From: Littorina saxatilis
Lineage: Eukaryota > Mollusca > Gastropoda > Littorinimorpha > Littorinidae
Assembly: GCF_037325665.1 (NCBI RefSeq)
Contig: NC_090250.1
Coordinates: 36,918,689-36,982,688, forward strand
Direction of reading: 5' to 3'
Length of the DNA stretch: 64,000 nucleotides
Shown: positions 45,510 through 58,217 of the stretch, in pieces
Position numbering within the stretch: the first letter of the stretch is position 1
How the letters are laid out: each line of letters begins with the position of its first letter
Position numbers and translations under genes: made by a program
The notes under the pieces: model-generated
The model's database searches: none
What the model was told of the DNA's origin: nothing
What the model saw: the letters and a program-made list of their open reading frames with translations, nothing else

Positions 45510-46860
45510 GGCGACCTGCAGCGTCTTTGTAACAATTTTGTGTTAGAAAGGCGAGAATCTAAAACCGTTTGACTAATATCAAAAGAGGTGCCAGCGAACA
45601 GCCAACGGTATTGCAAACTATTCAGCTGCCACGTTTTCTCGCGCGCGAGCACCCCCAAACGGATGCTAACATTATCTCGCCGAATGTTCGCCTTCCTCGA
45701 GGTGAGCACTCCCTTAAACGCCCTCTCCTTGCTTTACTTGCGAATTCATGCCTTTCTCTACGCAATGAAATGGGTGTCACGTAAACCCGAACAGCAAAAG
45801 ATTAAACACACGCTTTAAATACTGTCGAGCGTCACATAACAATGGTCTTGCACTCAAAGGTTAACGTGATCTTTCGAATTAGCTCTCCTTGTTCGTGCTG
45901 GAAAAGCTGAACATATTTTTTTCGATCTTATTTCTGTTGGGTTTTCAGCTTTTTCAAATAAAAATAAAAATGACCTTTTGGGGAACAAATTCAATGGCCG
46001 TAAATAAGGGTCATAGAGGATAGCATCTGCTATGCAATGCCAATGGTTACATACCATTAACATTATACGTGCAAGCGAAATGATAGAAACTCGGTTTTGC
46101 TCAACATGATCATTATTTTTCGTCGGGCTGAAATATGCATTGTATTGTAGCATCAAGGCTGGAGTCTTCTCCTGAGAACAGCAAGTAGAATTAAGATAGG
46201 CTTTTTGTCCAAATGACGTACCTCAAAGATAGACAACCATTGATAAAGAACTGATTGAAATCAAGTATTTCAAATGGAAAATCGAATATTTTTTCTTTTA
46301 AATTGTATTAATGTACTCAGTGGTGATTCTTGTGCAAAAGTCTGATACCCCATACTCAAATATCTTCTTCTTTTTTTTCAAATAAGGGTTTAACGCTTCC
46401 TTTTCGTTTTATTTATCTAGTTAGCAATCCTTGAACTTACATAAACACTATCTTTAAAACAAAATGTAATGTCCCTTTCAATAACTGTTGCTCATGCGTA
46501 GACTTGAAGCATTTTTTCTCTGTCAAAATAGGTGAGGGGTTAGGGGCAGTAGAAGCACCACGTACTGTTCACAATTTAGCACGTTAAGGGTTATTCATCC
46601 CAAAGTGTTTGAAATCTCTTTCACCCGTTTAATTTCATGTATTTATCTTGAAAATAAGCACGTTTTGTCCTATTTTATTTTTGTTGTTATTTTGGCATCA
46701 GCACTCCTTAAACTTACAAAAAAGTTCACTCAAAAAAGATGCACAAACGTTTTACAAGGGACAGACGCCAGCCTTAAAGGGATATTCGTGGCCTTAAATC
46801 TCCCAGTAAGATACACAGTTCACTTTGGGGTTTGTAATTGTGCCACTACACACAATGTAT
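45510..46860. other. non-coding stretch, nothing supported
   Basis: Only short frames without family resemblance are present. Confidence 0.5.
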
Positions 46861-46864
46861 AGTT

Positions 46865-46927
46865 GGGGGGGGGGGGGGGGGGGGGGGGGGGTAGGGGTGG
46901 GGGGGGGGGGGGGGGGGGGGGGGGGGG
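46865..46927. repeat. poly-G tract
   Basis: About 60 G with two short interruptions. It could form a G-quadruplex, and its length in the assembly is uncertain. Confidence 0.95.
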
Positions 46928-47077
46928 TCGGAGGTAAGGTGGGGGGCACGAAGGGAATTCAAAGTATTTTGTTTTGCGTATGACACAGGTGTCACCTATG
47001 AACTTAATTCTGCCAAAAGATCCCCAGTCTACACAGAAAAAAGCAAAGCTGTTGCTTTAAAGGATGTGTCTAAGTTG

Positions 47078-47325
47078 TAGAGTACTCTTATCCCATGTAA
47101 AACATGTACATCTTGTCCCATGCAAAACATGTACATCTTATCCCATAAACAATCTGTACATCTTATCCCACGTAAAACCTGTACAATCTATCCCATGTTA
47201 AATTGTACGTCTTATCCCATGTTAAAACTTGTACATCGTATCTCATGTAAAACCTGTAATCTAATCCCATTTAATACTTATATGCACTGATCTTATCCCA
47301 TGTAAAACATGTACATCTTATCGCA
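47078..47325. repeat. minisatellite, ~24-bp unit, about 10 diverged copies
   Basis: Variants of CTTATCCCATGTAAAACATG TACAT recur at close to 24-bp spacing. Copies differ from each other at several sites, so the array is old. Confidence 0.8.
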
Positions 47326-48270
47326 AGGTAGTAGACGTTATTTTCGGAAAATCTGCAAAACTATCGGGTCTTAAAAATGGTGGTCTTAAAACGGATGGTC
47401 TTAACGGTAGTGAACTTGTCAAATCCAGGTGCACGGAGCCCCTGGGGCTTTTAGTCATACCTCATGCAGCTATCCGTTAGAAGAACTACCAAGTCTCATT
47501 GACTTGCATCCAAAGAGTCAAGAACTGCGATGTTTTTACGAATTAATTTCGTACTCGGACCCGGCTGGTCTTGACCTATTTTTGGATCTAAATTTAGATC
47601 AGGTAGATCACCACATCATGCACACAAAGACACGTCACTAGCAAACTATGTCAGACGTCATCATGAGTTTATGTAAAACAAAATGGAGGCCGGAATCACT
47701 CAGTTGAATCGAACTCCGACCAAACACCACGTAATAACTAGGTTAATTTATGCACTCGCGTGAACAAGAAACTGTCGAGCTTCACAGATGTCGTCGTTGG
47801 GTAGTTTTGGGTTTGTTTTTACTACCATTGGAGGATTTTTGAACTGTAAATGCACTCAGTTGCAACAAAAACGCAAAACGAAGGCTGTGAGCTGCACTGT
47901 GCATTTAAAAGGGGGGTTCCTCTGTATGTGACTTATAGTGTACGTCTATGCTCAGTCTAAGTCACCAGCGCAGCGTTTTGAACTTACTTGTGTATCCAAC
48001 TGTCCCTCTGTCAAATAATCAAAGACATAACCTATTACATGCAAGCAGTTATTACTCAAGAATTATAATTTCTTCATCCAGCTTTTGGACCCTTTCGGCA
48101 GCTGTCACGAAACAGACATATAACTTTCATTTTAATAACTTCTTAAAAGAGATAGCCCCTCCTAATACGGGTTTCACGAGCCGATAGTCTGTAAGAAGCG
48201 TACTCGCTGATTTGCATTTTATCACCAATGAAAGCGGACAGTTAAAACTAGTCATGAAGAAAGAAGATGG

Positions 48271-48277
48271 TATAAAA
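48271..48277 (+). promoter_or_regulatory. TATA box of the repeat-protein gene
   Basis: TATAAAA lies about 30 bases before the expected transcription start near 48300 and about 100 before the initiator ATG. A strong TATA box suits a highly expressed, tissue-specific structural gene. Confidence 0.75.
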
Positions 48278-48299
48278 GGGAACGGAGACCACCGTCCAT

Positions 48300-48374
48300 T
48301 CATCTACAACTCCACCAGTCCTTCCTTCAACGGTAGCAGTAACAGCTGATCCTGCCCTAGACTCTGAAATCATG
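48300..48374 (+). CDS. exon 1 of secreted repeat protein: 5' UTR and initiator ATG
   Basis: The exon is about 75 nt, of which only the last three are coding: the ATG at 48372-48374 abuts a canonical GTGAGT donor. Joining to the CAG acceptor at 50657 gives M-AAM-LFILSAVLAGALAG. The start of the exon is inferred from the TATA position. Because the first exon supplies just Met, any downstream acceptor in phase 0 could define the N-terminus. Confidence 0.75.
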
Positions 48375-48610
48375 GTGAGTGTGTGATCTTCTATTCATTT
48401 TGTTATACTGAATTTCTTGTCAAGATTCTGCGTCGAGTAGTATTTCGTTTTTGTTTTGAAGTTTCTACGATTTTCAAAATATTTCTTATGTCAAGCTTTC
48501 TTTCTTTCTGTCTGTCTCTCTTTCTTTCTCTCTTTCGTTCTTTCTTTCTTTCGTTCGTTCGTTCTTTCTTTCTTTCTTTCTTTCTTTCTTTTTTTCTTTC
48601 TGTCTGATTT

Positions 48611-49495
48611 TTACATTTAGTCAAGTTTTGACTAAATGTTTTAACATAGAGGGGGAATCGAGACGAGGATCGTGGTGTATGTGCGTGTGTGTGTGTGTGT
48701 GTGTGTCTGTCTGTGTGAGTGTGTGTGTAGAGCGATTCAGACTAAACTACTGGACCGATCTTTGTGAAATTTTACATGAGAGTTTCTGGGAATGATATCC
48801 CCGGATTTTGTTTTTCAATTTTTCGATAAATGTCTTTGATGACGTCATATCCGGCTTTTTGTAAAAGTTGTGGCGGCACTGTCACACTCTCATTTTTCAA
48901 TCAAATTGATTGACATTATGGCCAAGCAATCTTCGACAAAGGCTGGACTTCGGTATTGCATTTCAGCTTGGTGACTTAAAGATTAATTAATGACTTTGGT
49001 CATTAAAAATCTGAAAATTGTAAAACAAATATTTATTTTATAAAACGATCCAAATTTACGTTCATCTTATTCTTCATCATTTTTTGATTCCAAAAACATA
49101 TAAATATGTTATATTTGGATTAAAAACAAGCTCTGAAAATTAAAAATATAAACATTATGATCAAAATTAAATTTTTGAAATCAATTTAAAAACACTTTCA
49201 TCTTATTTCTTGTCGGTTCTTGATTCCAAAAACATATAGATATGATATGTCACGTTTGGATTAAAAACACGTTCAGAAAGTTAAAACGAAGAGAGGTAAA
49301 GAAAAGCGTGCTATCCTTCTCAGCGCAACTACTACCCCGCTCTTCTTGTCAATTTCACTGCCTTTGCCACGAGCGGTGGACTGACGATGCTACGAGTATA
49401 CGGTCTTGCTGAAAAAATGCAGTGCGTTCAGTTTCATTCTGTGAGTTCGACAGCTTGACTAAAATGTTGTATTTTCGCCTTACGCGACTTGTTTT
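48611..49495. repeat. dispersed repeat with TTTAGTCAAGTTTTGACTAAA start
   Basis: It opens with a short palindrome (ATTTAGTCAAGTTTTGACTA AAT), then GGGGGAATCGAGACGAGGAT, a (GT)n tract, and ACTACTGGACCGATCTTTGT. It closes near GACAGCTTGACTAAAATGTT and CGCCTTACGCGACTTG. I recall this unit as very common in gastropod genomes. It is non-coding and its class is unknown to me. Confidence 0.6.
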
Positions 49496-50289
49496 CTTTT
49501 GGTGTGTGCTGATCTGCTTGTGTCTTCTGTTTTCTGTACTTTGCATCGTTCTTTCTGTTATTTCCCTATCTGTTCTTCTGCGTTTGTCTTTCCGGCTCAT
49601 TCATTCTCCAAATCTTTATTCATTTTTCTGTCTGAATTTTGTCCCGAATGTGAAGGTAAAAGAAAACATGCATGTCCACTAAATATAACTATGTCTTTGT
49701 CCTTTTGACTCGCCTCTCACGCAATTCTTTCATTCTGCATTTTGATTTTTCTTTTTAAACGTATTACAATTTAAGTCTATGATATTCTCTGGTTCAGCAG
49801 ACCCCCCCCCCCCCCCCCCCCCCCGTATTTCTTTTTTCATCTCTCCTTCTGTTTTGTCAAAGTAGCAAAATAGTACGTATTGTTGACCGTCCATGCGACT
49901 GCTTTTTCTTCCAGCAAGTTCATTTTTAAATGCCTGGACTTTGGTAGCTTTTGAACGTGTTTGTGTTTGCTGATTTTGTGTTTGTTTTTGTCGTCATTGT
50001 TGTTGTTGTAGTTGATGTTGTTGTTGTTGTTTGTTGGTTTTACATTTTTTCCAAAAGTGGACGTTATCTTAGAGCTAATTTCCTGAATTTTTCGACCGCT
50101 AGCCCGTTCATCCTGAGCAAAAGGACACACTCTCTTTCGACTTTTCTATTATTTATACACATTACCAGGCCCCCTCAATGTCAAGTCATCTGACTGCAGT
50201 CTGTTGTGATGTGACCCTACACACAGTTTCACTTTTTTCTGTCGAGTACCAGGTTGCATTCTGTTGAACTTCAGTTTTTATTTTTTATT

Positions 50290-50657
50290 ATGCGTGTTAG
50301 CAGGCCATCTCCATTTATTCAAGAAAGTTGTCTGTTTACTCCGAGTATTGAGCCTCATTCTGATAGCCAATTTTGTTCATACATGCTTCAAGGCCCTCTC
50401 GATATTCCATCTGTCTAACCTTTCTGTGTTATGCTTGTTGGCAGGCCGCCATGCAGTTTATCCTGAATGCCATGCTTCTTTTAGCCTCTTTTGTTCATAC
50501 ATGGCTCAAAGCCCGTCGATATTTTAACGTTCCTGTGTTATGCTCGTTGGCATGCTTCCTCGCTGTTTATCCTGTGTACCGTGATTCTGTTAGCCGTTCT
50601 TGTTCATACATACCTCAAGGCCTCCGACTAACTTTTGTGTTTTATGCTCGTTGACAG
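50290..50657 (+). repeat. tandem decayed copies of the acceptor and signal-peptide segment
   Basis: Blocks of about 105-140 bp repeat the words TTGTTCATACAT, CTCAAGGCC, TTATGCTCGTTG and GCAGGCCGCCATG. Acceptors are readable at about 50303 and 50444 (CAG|GCCGCCATGCAGTTTATC), the one near 50552 is lost, and the active one is at 50657. The 50444 copy still encodes AAMQFILNAMLLLAS, a signal-like start. Confidence 0.75.
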
Positions 50658-51575
50658 GCCGCTATGCTGTTTATCCTGAGTGCCGTGCTGGCCGGTGCCC
50701 TGGCTGGTGACTTGTTCCCTGCCTACCCTTCGGGTCTCTTCGGCAAGGGCAACACTGGCGGTCTGGCTGGAGGCCTCCTGGACGGAGGTCTGGGTTTGGG
50801 CCTGGCCAAGGGCAGCGTGGCTGTGCCCGTTGTCGCCAAGGGCGTTCCTGCCTACCCCGCTAAGGGCTATGCTGGATTCGGAGCCTACCCCGCTAAGGGC
50901 TATGCTGGATTCGGAGCCAACCCCGCCAAGGGCAATGCTGGAGTCGGTGCCTACCCCGCTAGGGGCTATGCTGGATTCGGTGCCTACCCCGCTAATGGCT
51001 ATGCTGGATTCGGAGCCAACCCCGCCAAGGGCAATGCTGGAGTCGGTGCCTACCCCGCTAGGGGCTATGCTGGAGTCGGTGCCTACCCCGCTAAGGGCTA
51101 TGCTGGAGTCGGTGCCTACCCCTCTAAGGGTTATGCTGGATTCGGTGCTTACCCCGCTAAGGGCTATGCTGGAGTCGGTGCCTACCCCGCTAAGGGCTAT
51201 GCTGGATTCGGTGCCTACCCCGCTAGGGGCTATGCTGGATTCGGAGCCTACCCCGCTAAGGGCTATGCTGGATTCGGAGCCAACCCCGCCAAGGGCAATG
51301 CTGGAGTCGGTGCCTACCCCGCTAGGGGCTATGCTGGATTCGGTGCCTACCCCGCTAAGGGCTATGCTGGAGTCGGTGCTTACCCCGCTAAGGGCTATGC
51401 TGGAGTCGGTGCATACCCCGCTCAGGCCGTCTACCCTGCCTACCCCGCTAAGAATGTCTACGGTGCCTACCCTGCCTACCCCGCTAAGAATGTCTACGGT
51501 GCCTACCCTGCCAAGCCCGTCTACGGTGCCGCTTACCCTGCTAAGGCCGTCTACGGTGCCTACCCTGCCTACTGA
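50658..51575 (+). CDS. secreted 11-residue-repeat protein (Tyr/Gly/Ala/Lys-rich), exon 2
   Basis: With the exon 1 Met the product is 306 residues. Residues 1-17 (MAAMLFILSAVLAGALA) form a signal peptide. A Gly/Leu-rich stretch (GGLAGGLLDGGLGLGLAKG) follows, then 17 tandem 11-residue units of the form A-Y-P-A-K-G-Y-A-G-F-G. Variants have N for Y, R, N or S within PAK, and V for F. The tail is built from YPAKNVYGA and YPAKAVYGA units and ends YPAY. There are no Cys and almost no acidic residues after the signal. The composition suggests an extracellular structural biomaterial (shell matrix, cuticle-like layer, egg case or adhesive); the role is inference. A possible ATTAAA polyadenylation signal lies near 51637. 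Confidence 0.85.
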   Translation, partial: AAMLFILSAVLAGALAGDLFPAYPSGLFGKGNTGGLAGGLLDGGLGLGLAKGSVAVPVVAKGVPAYPAKGYAGFGAYPAKGYAGFGANPAKGNAGVGAYPARGYAGFGAYPANGYAGFGANPAKGNAGVGAYPARGYAGVGAYPAKGYAGVGAYPSKGYAGFGAYPAKGYAGVGAYPAKGYAGFGAYPARGYAGFGAYPAKGYAGFGANPAKGNAGVGAYPARGYAGFGAYPAKGYAGVGAYPAKGYAGVGAYPAQAVYPAYPAKNVYGAYPAYPAKNVYGAYPAKPVYGAAYPAKAVYGAYPAY

Positions 51576-51711
51576 GCGCTGGTTTCTTCTAGCGTAGAGT
51601 GTGCATTATTATCTTGTTGAACTATGAAGTGAATGGATTAAATCGGTCTGAGTCTATCCGGAGTGCAGTTTGAAGTTCTGAACAGGTCTGAAAGTGAGTG
51701 TGTGAGTGATT

Positions 51712-51762
<51 letters not shown>

Positions 51763-51773
51763 TATGTGTCTGT

Positions 51774-51814
<41 letters not shown>

Positions 51815-51822
51815 TGTGTTAA
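51712..51822. repeat. (GT)n microsatellite
   Basis: GT repeats with TCTGTGTG interruptions lie shortly after the 3' end of the repeat-protein gene. Confidence 0.95.
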
Positions 51823-51829
51823 CTGTTGC

Positions 51830-52663
51830 ACACAGTCCCGCATCAAGACAGACATGAACACGTACATCAGTAAAAACAGAACTCAAAATCAGTTTTTCTT
51901 AAGTAAGTTCTTCGAGAGATTTAAATGCAGTTGACAATATCCGCACATCTTACATCTTCACACAAGAAACAGACCACATATCAAGAAACACGCAGGATTT
52001 CATCATAACGGTACAACAAGAAATGGAAAATCATAACGTGCATTTTTGTTTAAATCATCAGTTATACAGCCGTACAGTTTCTGGTACTGGCGATAAAATT
52101 CGACACATTTCATGTAAACAGTAATATATAATACACAATCAATCAAACCACAATTAAATTGCAGAAAAAAAAGAAATCGCCAATAAAAACAATGACGTCA
52201 TAATACCGCTTAAAGGTGTAGTTAAAGTTACTCTGGATTACAACACAACAATAACAAAAACCGCAACAGTAACACCATCACCCCCACCGTCACCAGTAGC
52301 AACAACAACATCAACGAATTTGACCATACTGCCGCTTCATCCGAAGTTCGTACCACGAGTTTTAGAATAACAACAAAGACACCCGGTAATTGAAAATCCA
52401 AAGAACGATCAGCGTATGACATTCAGCGCTTAATGTTTCAATCCAGAAAGAAATTAGTGCTGAAGTGAAAATTGGTATAATTGGAAATCCACTTCGAACA
52501 CTGCATCCCTGACGTCTAGATGCCATGAACATTTCGCTTTACACAAAAACGGCACTTTGACTATGATGTAAATGAAAAAAAAGGTACTAGAAAAAACATC
52601 GTCAAACAAATAACAAACAAATTAACACACAAGCAAACAAATAAATGAAAAAATACATTAAGA

Positions 52664-52702
<39 letters not shown>

Positions 52703-52995
52703 TAATAAATCAATCAATCAATCGATCAAATTCGGAGAGGAACATGTTTTCAATTCAAGTAGGAAAATACGGTCTACTGACTTAATTCGCTGTGAATGTC
52801 GCATTCAATTAATCAATCAAAACAAAATCAGTTGGTTTGTAGGCTTACTTGCCATTGTGATGTAAATTAGGCCTCAGGTATGTAACCAGGCATACGGCCT
52901 ACATTGTGCAAAATAATGAGGTGGCAGCAAATGTTTGCTCAAAGCAGTACCCACATCCAACCTATATCCCCCATCCCCATCCCTCGTGTCTGTGT
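51830..52995. other. non-coding stretch, nothing supported
   Basis: AT-rich DNA with an (AATC)n patch near 52662-52725 and no convincing frames. Confidence 0.5.
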
Positions 52996-52997
52996 GT

Positions 52998-53160
52998 TCC
53001 ATCCACACTTTGATCCATCCACGGTTCTTATCCATACTTTGTTCCATCTAGACTTTGTTCCATTCGCATTTTGTTCCATCCAGACTTTGTTCTTATCCAA
53101 ACTTTGTTCCATCTAGTCTTTGTTCCATTCCCATTTTGTTCCATCCACACTTTGTGTCAT
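52998..53160. repeat. minisatellite, ~18-bp unit, about nine copies
   Basis: Variants of ACTTTGTTCCATCCA repeat, alternating CTAGACTTTG, TTCGCATTTTG and CCAGACTTTG forms. It ends shortly before the (GA)n tract. Confidence 0.85.
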
Positions 53161-53241
53161 CCACACAGGGAGACCAACTCGCCAGACAAACAAGCACAAC
53201 CACAAGGGCAAGACGTGACATCAGGGGAGGGGGTCGGAGGT

Positions 53242-53242
<1 letters not shown>

Positions 53243-53279
<37 letters not shown>

Positions 53280-53328
53280 TAGATAGAAAGAGATAGAGAG
53301 AGAGAAAGAGAGAGAAAGAGATAGAGAA

Positions 53329-53399
<71 letters not shown>

Positions 53400-53406
53400 T
53401 AGAGAG
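53243..53406. repeat. (GA)n-rich tract at the 3' side of LINE copy 2
   Basis: GAGA with AAAG and ATAG interruptions. On the minus strand it reads as CT repeats, in the same relative orientation as for LINE copy 1. Confidence 0.95.
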
Positions 53407-53454
53407 AATGAGGGGGCGGGGATACAGGCAAAAAGAGAGACAGAGACAAAAAAC

Positions 53455-54590
<1,136 letters not shown>

Positions 54591-54599
54591 GCCAATGCT

Positions 54600-55362
54600 C
54601 CTCCGCCAATTTCAAAAGGTACAATTATCGAGAGAGAAAATAAATAGCATGTCAAGTTCTCATGAGATAGGTTCAAACTCGTCTGCTTGACTTGACGTTC
54701 GTCGGTACTTTTAGCCCACATGTGGGATTCGCTATGGAAATATTTGAAGTTTAACCTGCTGTGTTTTCTTTGCTATCATAGAGATAGTGTCAGTGTTTAA
54801 AGTTTCTCAAGAAATCCAACATAATACACGAACGAATTAGCGAATGAACACACACACACTAGCTGTCAGACACAACTGACCCATTTATAAGCACACTCAC
54901 ACGAATCAACAATCCCATTTGATCACGATTTCGCCTGAGACCAAGCAGTTGCAAGAATACTTGGCAACATCAGTACTCGCAAGTCTCATTAGAAAGATTG
55001 TCAATGTCAAAAACAACAACTCGATATCAAAATTTTCATACATCCACCCGTAAACAAACACAAAAACAAAATAAAATAAAACCTGTCAGTGTTGGCAAAA
55101 GTAAGTGAGAAAGAAAACAAGAGATCAATCAATTTGTTATCAACCAAGAAATCAATCAATTTGTTAACAACCAAACGGGAATGAGTCGACAAATCAAACA
55201 ATTAACTACTACAAAATAAATTATAATAAAACAAGGCTCCAAGGCTTCCCTCGTGAAAGTCAAGCACCGTTTTTGCGAGGTAGGTGTAGACGTAAAGCAA
55301 TCATTACATTAACATACACACACAAACATACCCGTACGCACAGACAGACAGGAAGACAGATC

Positions 55363-55414
<52 letters not shown>

Positions 55415-55474
55415 CACACACACACTCACAAACACACACGCACAAACGCACGCACACAAGCACGAACACACACA

Positions 55475-55553
<79 letters not shown>

Positions 55554-56330
55554 TTAAATACACACACACACATCCAGAAACAGGCAGCATTCAGAACGAA
55601 AGACTTCGCATAGCACCAGTCATATTTCGTCTTTGGCTGAAACCGTTTACGACAAAATAGTATGAGATAAAGGTATACTGTACTCCTTTTCAATACAATT
55701 TTCTGTACACGATTCTTTATCTCCTTGAAAACATTGAATTTTCTAATAAAAAAAATAAAAATAAAATAATTATAAAGGATGTGCCGGGTTGAGGATACTG
55801 AAAACAGTTATGTCTTGTGTGCCTTATCAGTCAGTATACACAAGAATCGAATAACAAGAAAAAAATAAGTATACATGTACGATAGACAAAACGAAACAAT
55901 TACAAGAACGTCGGCCTATAATTATTTTAATTTTGTAATCATCTATACACAATTACAGACCTGTCCATGTTTTAATGTAGCACAGGAACACCCTTCCACT
56001 TGTCCCCTTAATGATTTGATGGACGAAAGATGATTTCTGGACCTCTGTCGGGATTGTATGGGTTAAGAAAGAGTTGTTTTTCCTTGGGAAGACTCAGGTG
56101 TTAAGATACCTTGGTACTTGGTTTTAACACATTTTTTCAGTGGCTTGTATTTTTCGATAAATCGCCTTTTTATTAAGCAGACCATTATCCCTTTTCAAAA
56201 TAATGAAGTAATATTTTGAGAAGGCAGATTAATAAGGTCTTCATAAAGACTATTCAATTTCATAGCAATCCCTTTCCTCTATCTTCTTCTTGTCGTTCGC
56301 TGTTAGATCGTCCGTCCGGACTGCAGGGCG
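54600..56330. other. non-coding stretch with (ACAG)n(CA)n(TA)n array
   Basis: A compound array at about 55335-55552 gives only low-complexity frames. No gene is supported. Confidence 0.6.
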
Positions 56331-56334
56331 AAAC

Positions 56335-56525
56335 GTGCTGTCCGCTCACGGGCCGTGTAGCTTCTTTTGTAGCGCTGTCTCCTCTGGCCAGATGGTGTCC
56401 CTCAGAGCACTGTGGTATGGACAAGCCTGCAGGATGTGCTCTGCTGTCTGATTCTTGCCACACGGACATAAGGGGGAGGGAACTAGCTTCAGCTTTGTGG
56501 CCATATTCCTCTATCAAGCCTCACC
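56335..56525 (-). pseudogene. LINE ORF2 3' end fragment (Cys-His knuckle)
   Basis: The minus strand reads TKLKLVPSPLCPCGKNQTAE, then HILQACPYHSALRDTIWPEE and TALQKKLHGP before a stop. C-x-C-G-x-x-x-Q-T-x-E-H-x-L-x-x-C-P is the well-known C-terminal knuckle of Jockey/CR1-like non-LTR reverse transcriptases. Only this tail remains; it is unrelated to the CT-flanked family by eye. Confidence 0.75.
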
Positions 56526-57207
56526 CACTACTGGCCATATCACCAGGTAACCACGTGAAATTCAACGGACACCCGTCGTTTCGCGAAATATGCAAAAGGA
56601 ATTTACTGTTGAAAAAAAGAGATATAGCTGGGTGTGAGACCTTGCCAAGGTGTGTAACTCTGCTGTTTGTTAGCAGCCATTATGACGACATAATTAGCAT
56701 CCAAGTCGCAACAATGATTTCACTCGCAAAATCGTAGTAGTCTAATTGTCTTAAATCGATTGTGACAGGAATACCGAACAAAAATGCACAATTTTGAAAT
56801 ACCAGAAGGTCAAAAAGAATCTTTACACTCCGCTCGCTAGTGATTTGCCGACAATGTCAAGTGTACTTTGCCTCAGGGTTTCCAAGGAAAGGCAACTCTC
56901 ATACAACCCACACCATCCGTACAGAGTTATTTCCAAACAATCGTCTATTTCGTCGTAAGCATGCATGGCCTCTTCCGTTCTATCACTTTCCGCTGAATGA
57001 ATGCATGAATGAATGAATGGGTCTTTGGTGTTGGCAACGTCCCACATGTAGGATAGAAGTCGGAGGAAGTACGGTTTCCTGTCCAGATTTAAAAATAAGC
57101 ACCAAAGCAGGAAGATAAATACTGCTTTGCGGTTCTCAGCGTCGTCCAAACAAACCAACTAAAGTAAAAACATAACACACACACAAACAGGCAAAAGGCG
57201 GCAAGCA

Positions 57208-57211
57208 AGCA

Positions 57212-57251
<40 letters not shown>

Positions 57252-57316
57252 AAAAGAAAGAAAGAAAGAAAGAAAGAAAGAAAAGAAATAAAGAAATAAA
57301 GAAAGAAAGAAAAAAA

Positions 57317-57348
<32 letters not shown>

Positions 57349-57499
57349 AAAAGAAAGAAATAAAGAAAGAAAGAAAGAAAAAAGAAAGAAAGAAAGAAAG
57401 AAAGAAAGAAAAAGAAAAAAAAAGAAAGAAATAAAGAAAGAAAAGAAAGAAAGAAAGAAATAAAGAAAGAAAGAAAGAAAAAAAGAAAGAAAGAAAGAA
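57208..57499. repeat. (GAAA)n tract
   Basis: Nearly 290 bp of GAAA units with rare ATAAAG interruptions produces three overlapping Phe/Ser-rich minus-strand frames, none of them real. Confidence 0.95.
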
Positions 57500-57509
57500 A
57501 CAGACAAAC

Positions 57510-58180
57510 AATCATCGAAAACCGAATTTAAATACTCAAGTAAAATCAAACACACAAAAAGTCGCAAAATCTGACATTAAAGCAACCGTCCAAACGCTCG
57601 ATTGTGCCGAAGTTGGTGCCAACAACTGACACATCAAAATTTCAATAGGCCAGATGCTCATGATTTATTAAACAGAAAACAACTAAAAAATGATAAAATA
57701 TAAAAACGCAAATGTGCCGGTTATCATAAAGAGTCGTTGGAGAGAAGAAAACAACAACTCAGTAAAACATAATCGACATCTTGAACGAGTTTACCGATGA
57801 AGTAATACTGACAACAACATGATTAAATCAATAAAAATCAATAACACTATTCAGTGTCTGGATCTCCGCATGATAAAACATCGCAACACTCGTGAGCTTT
57901 GGGACATTGCAAACCTTGAATACTTGATAAGATGATTGCCATTGAAAAAGTAATGTTTATACACAACACACATTTGTTTCATAATAAAGCGCTAAGTCCA
58001 TTTTTACAGCTTATAAACTCTGGAGAGCTCAAGGCAGTTTTGTTTGTATTTAACAATGCATAATAGCTTTCTTTGAGACAGAAAACCTAACGCATACATA
58101 TTTCAGAGACAGTTGCGCCAAAGAGATATTGAAACTGGCGACAAACACACACACACACACGCACGTCACATATGAACGCA

Positions 58181-58217
<37 letters not shown>

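Larger units (their letters stand above)
47940..48600. repeat. promoter-proximal DNA and a (CTTT)n tract in intron 1
   Basis: The upstream 330 bases are unique. After exon 1 of the repeat-protein gene, a CTTT/GTTC-rich tract occupies about 48500-48600. Confidence 0.6.
48375..50657. other. intron of the repeat-protein gene, with repeats
   Basis: A (CTTT)n tract, a dispersed repeat of about 880 bp (48611-49495), a poly-C run (49802-49824), and several decayed tandem copies of the exon 2 start (50290-50657) fill the 2.3-kb intron. Confidence 0.75.

Noticed and set aside
47078-47325. CRISPR-like array
   Set aside because: The units are contiguous and diverged, with no unique spacers, in a eukaryotic genome. 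It is a minisatellite.
47360-47930. Possible MITE ending GGGGGGTTCCTCTGTA
   Set aside because: Only a right-end-like sequence is visible; no matching left end or TA flank was found.
50680-51597. 305-codon frame overlapping the repeat-protein exon
   Set aside because: It is a shadow frame: 33-bp repeats keep a second phase open. It lacks a signal peptide in that phase and the spliced start supports the other frame.
55260-55693. Cys/Val-rich frames at 55.3-55.7 kb
   Set aside because: They derive from (ACAG)n and (CA)n arrays.
57089-57567. Phe/Ser-rich membrane-protein-like frames
   Set aside because: They are translations of a (GAAA)n tract.
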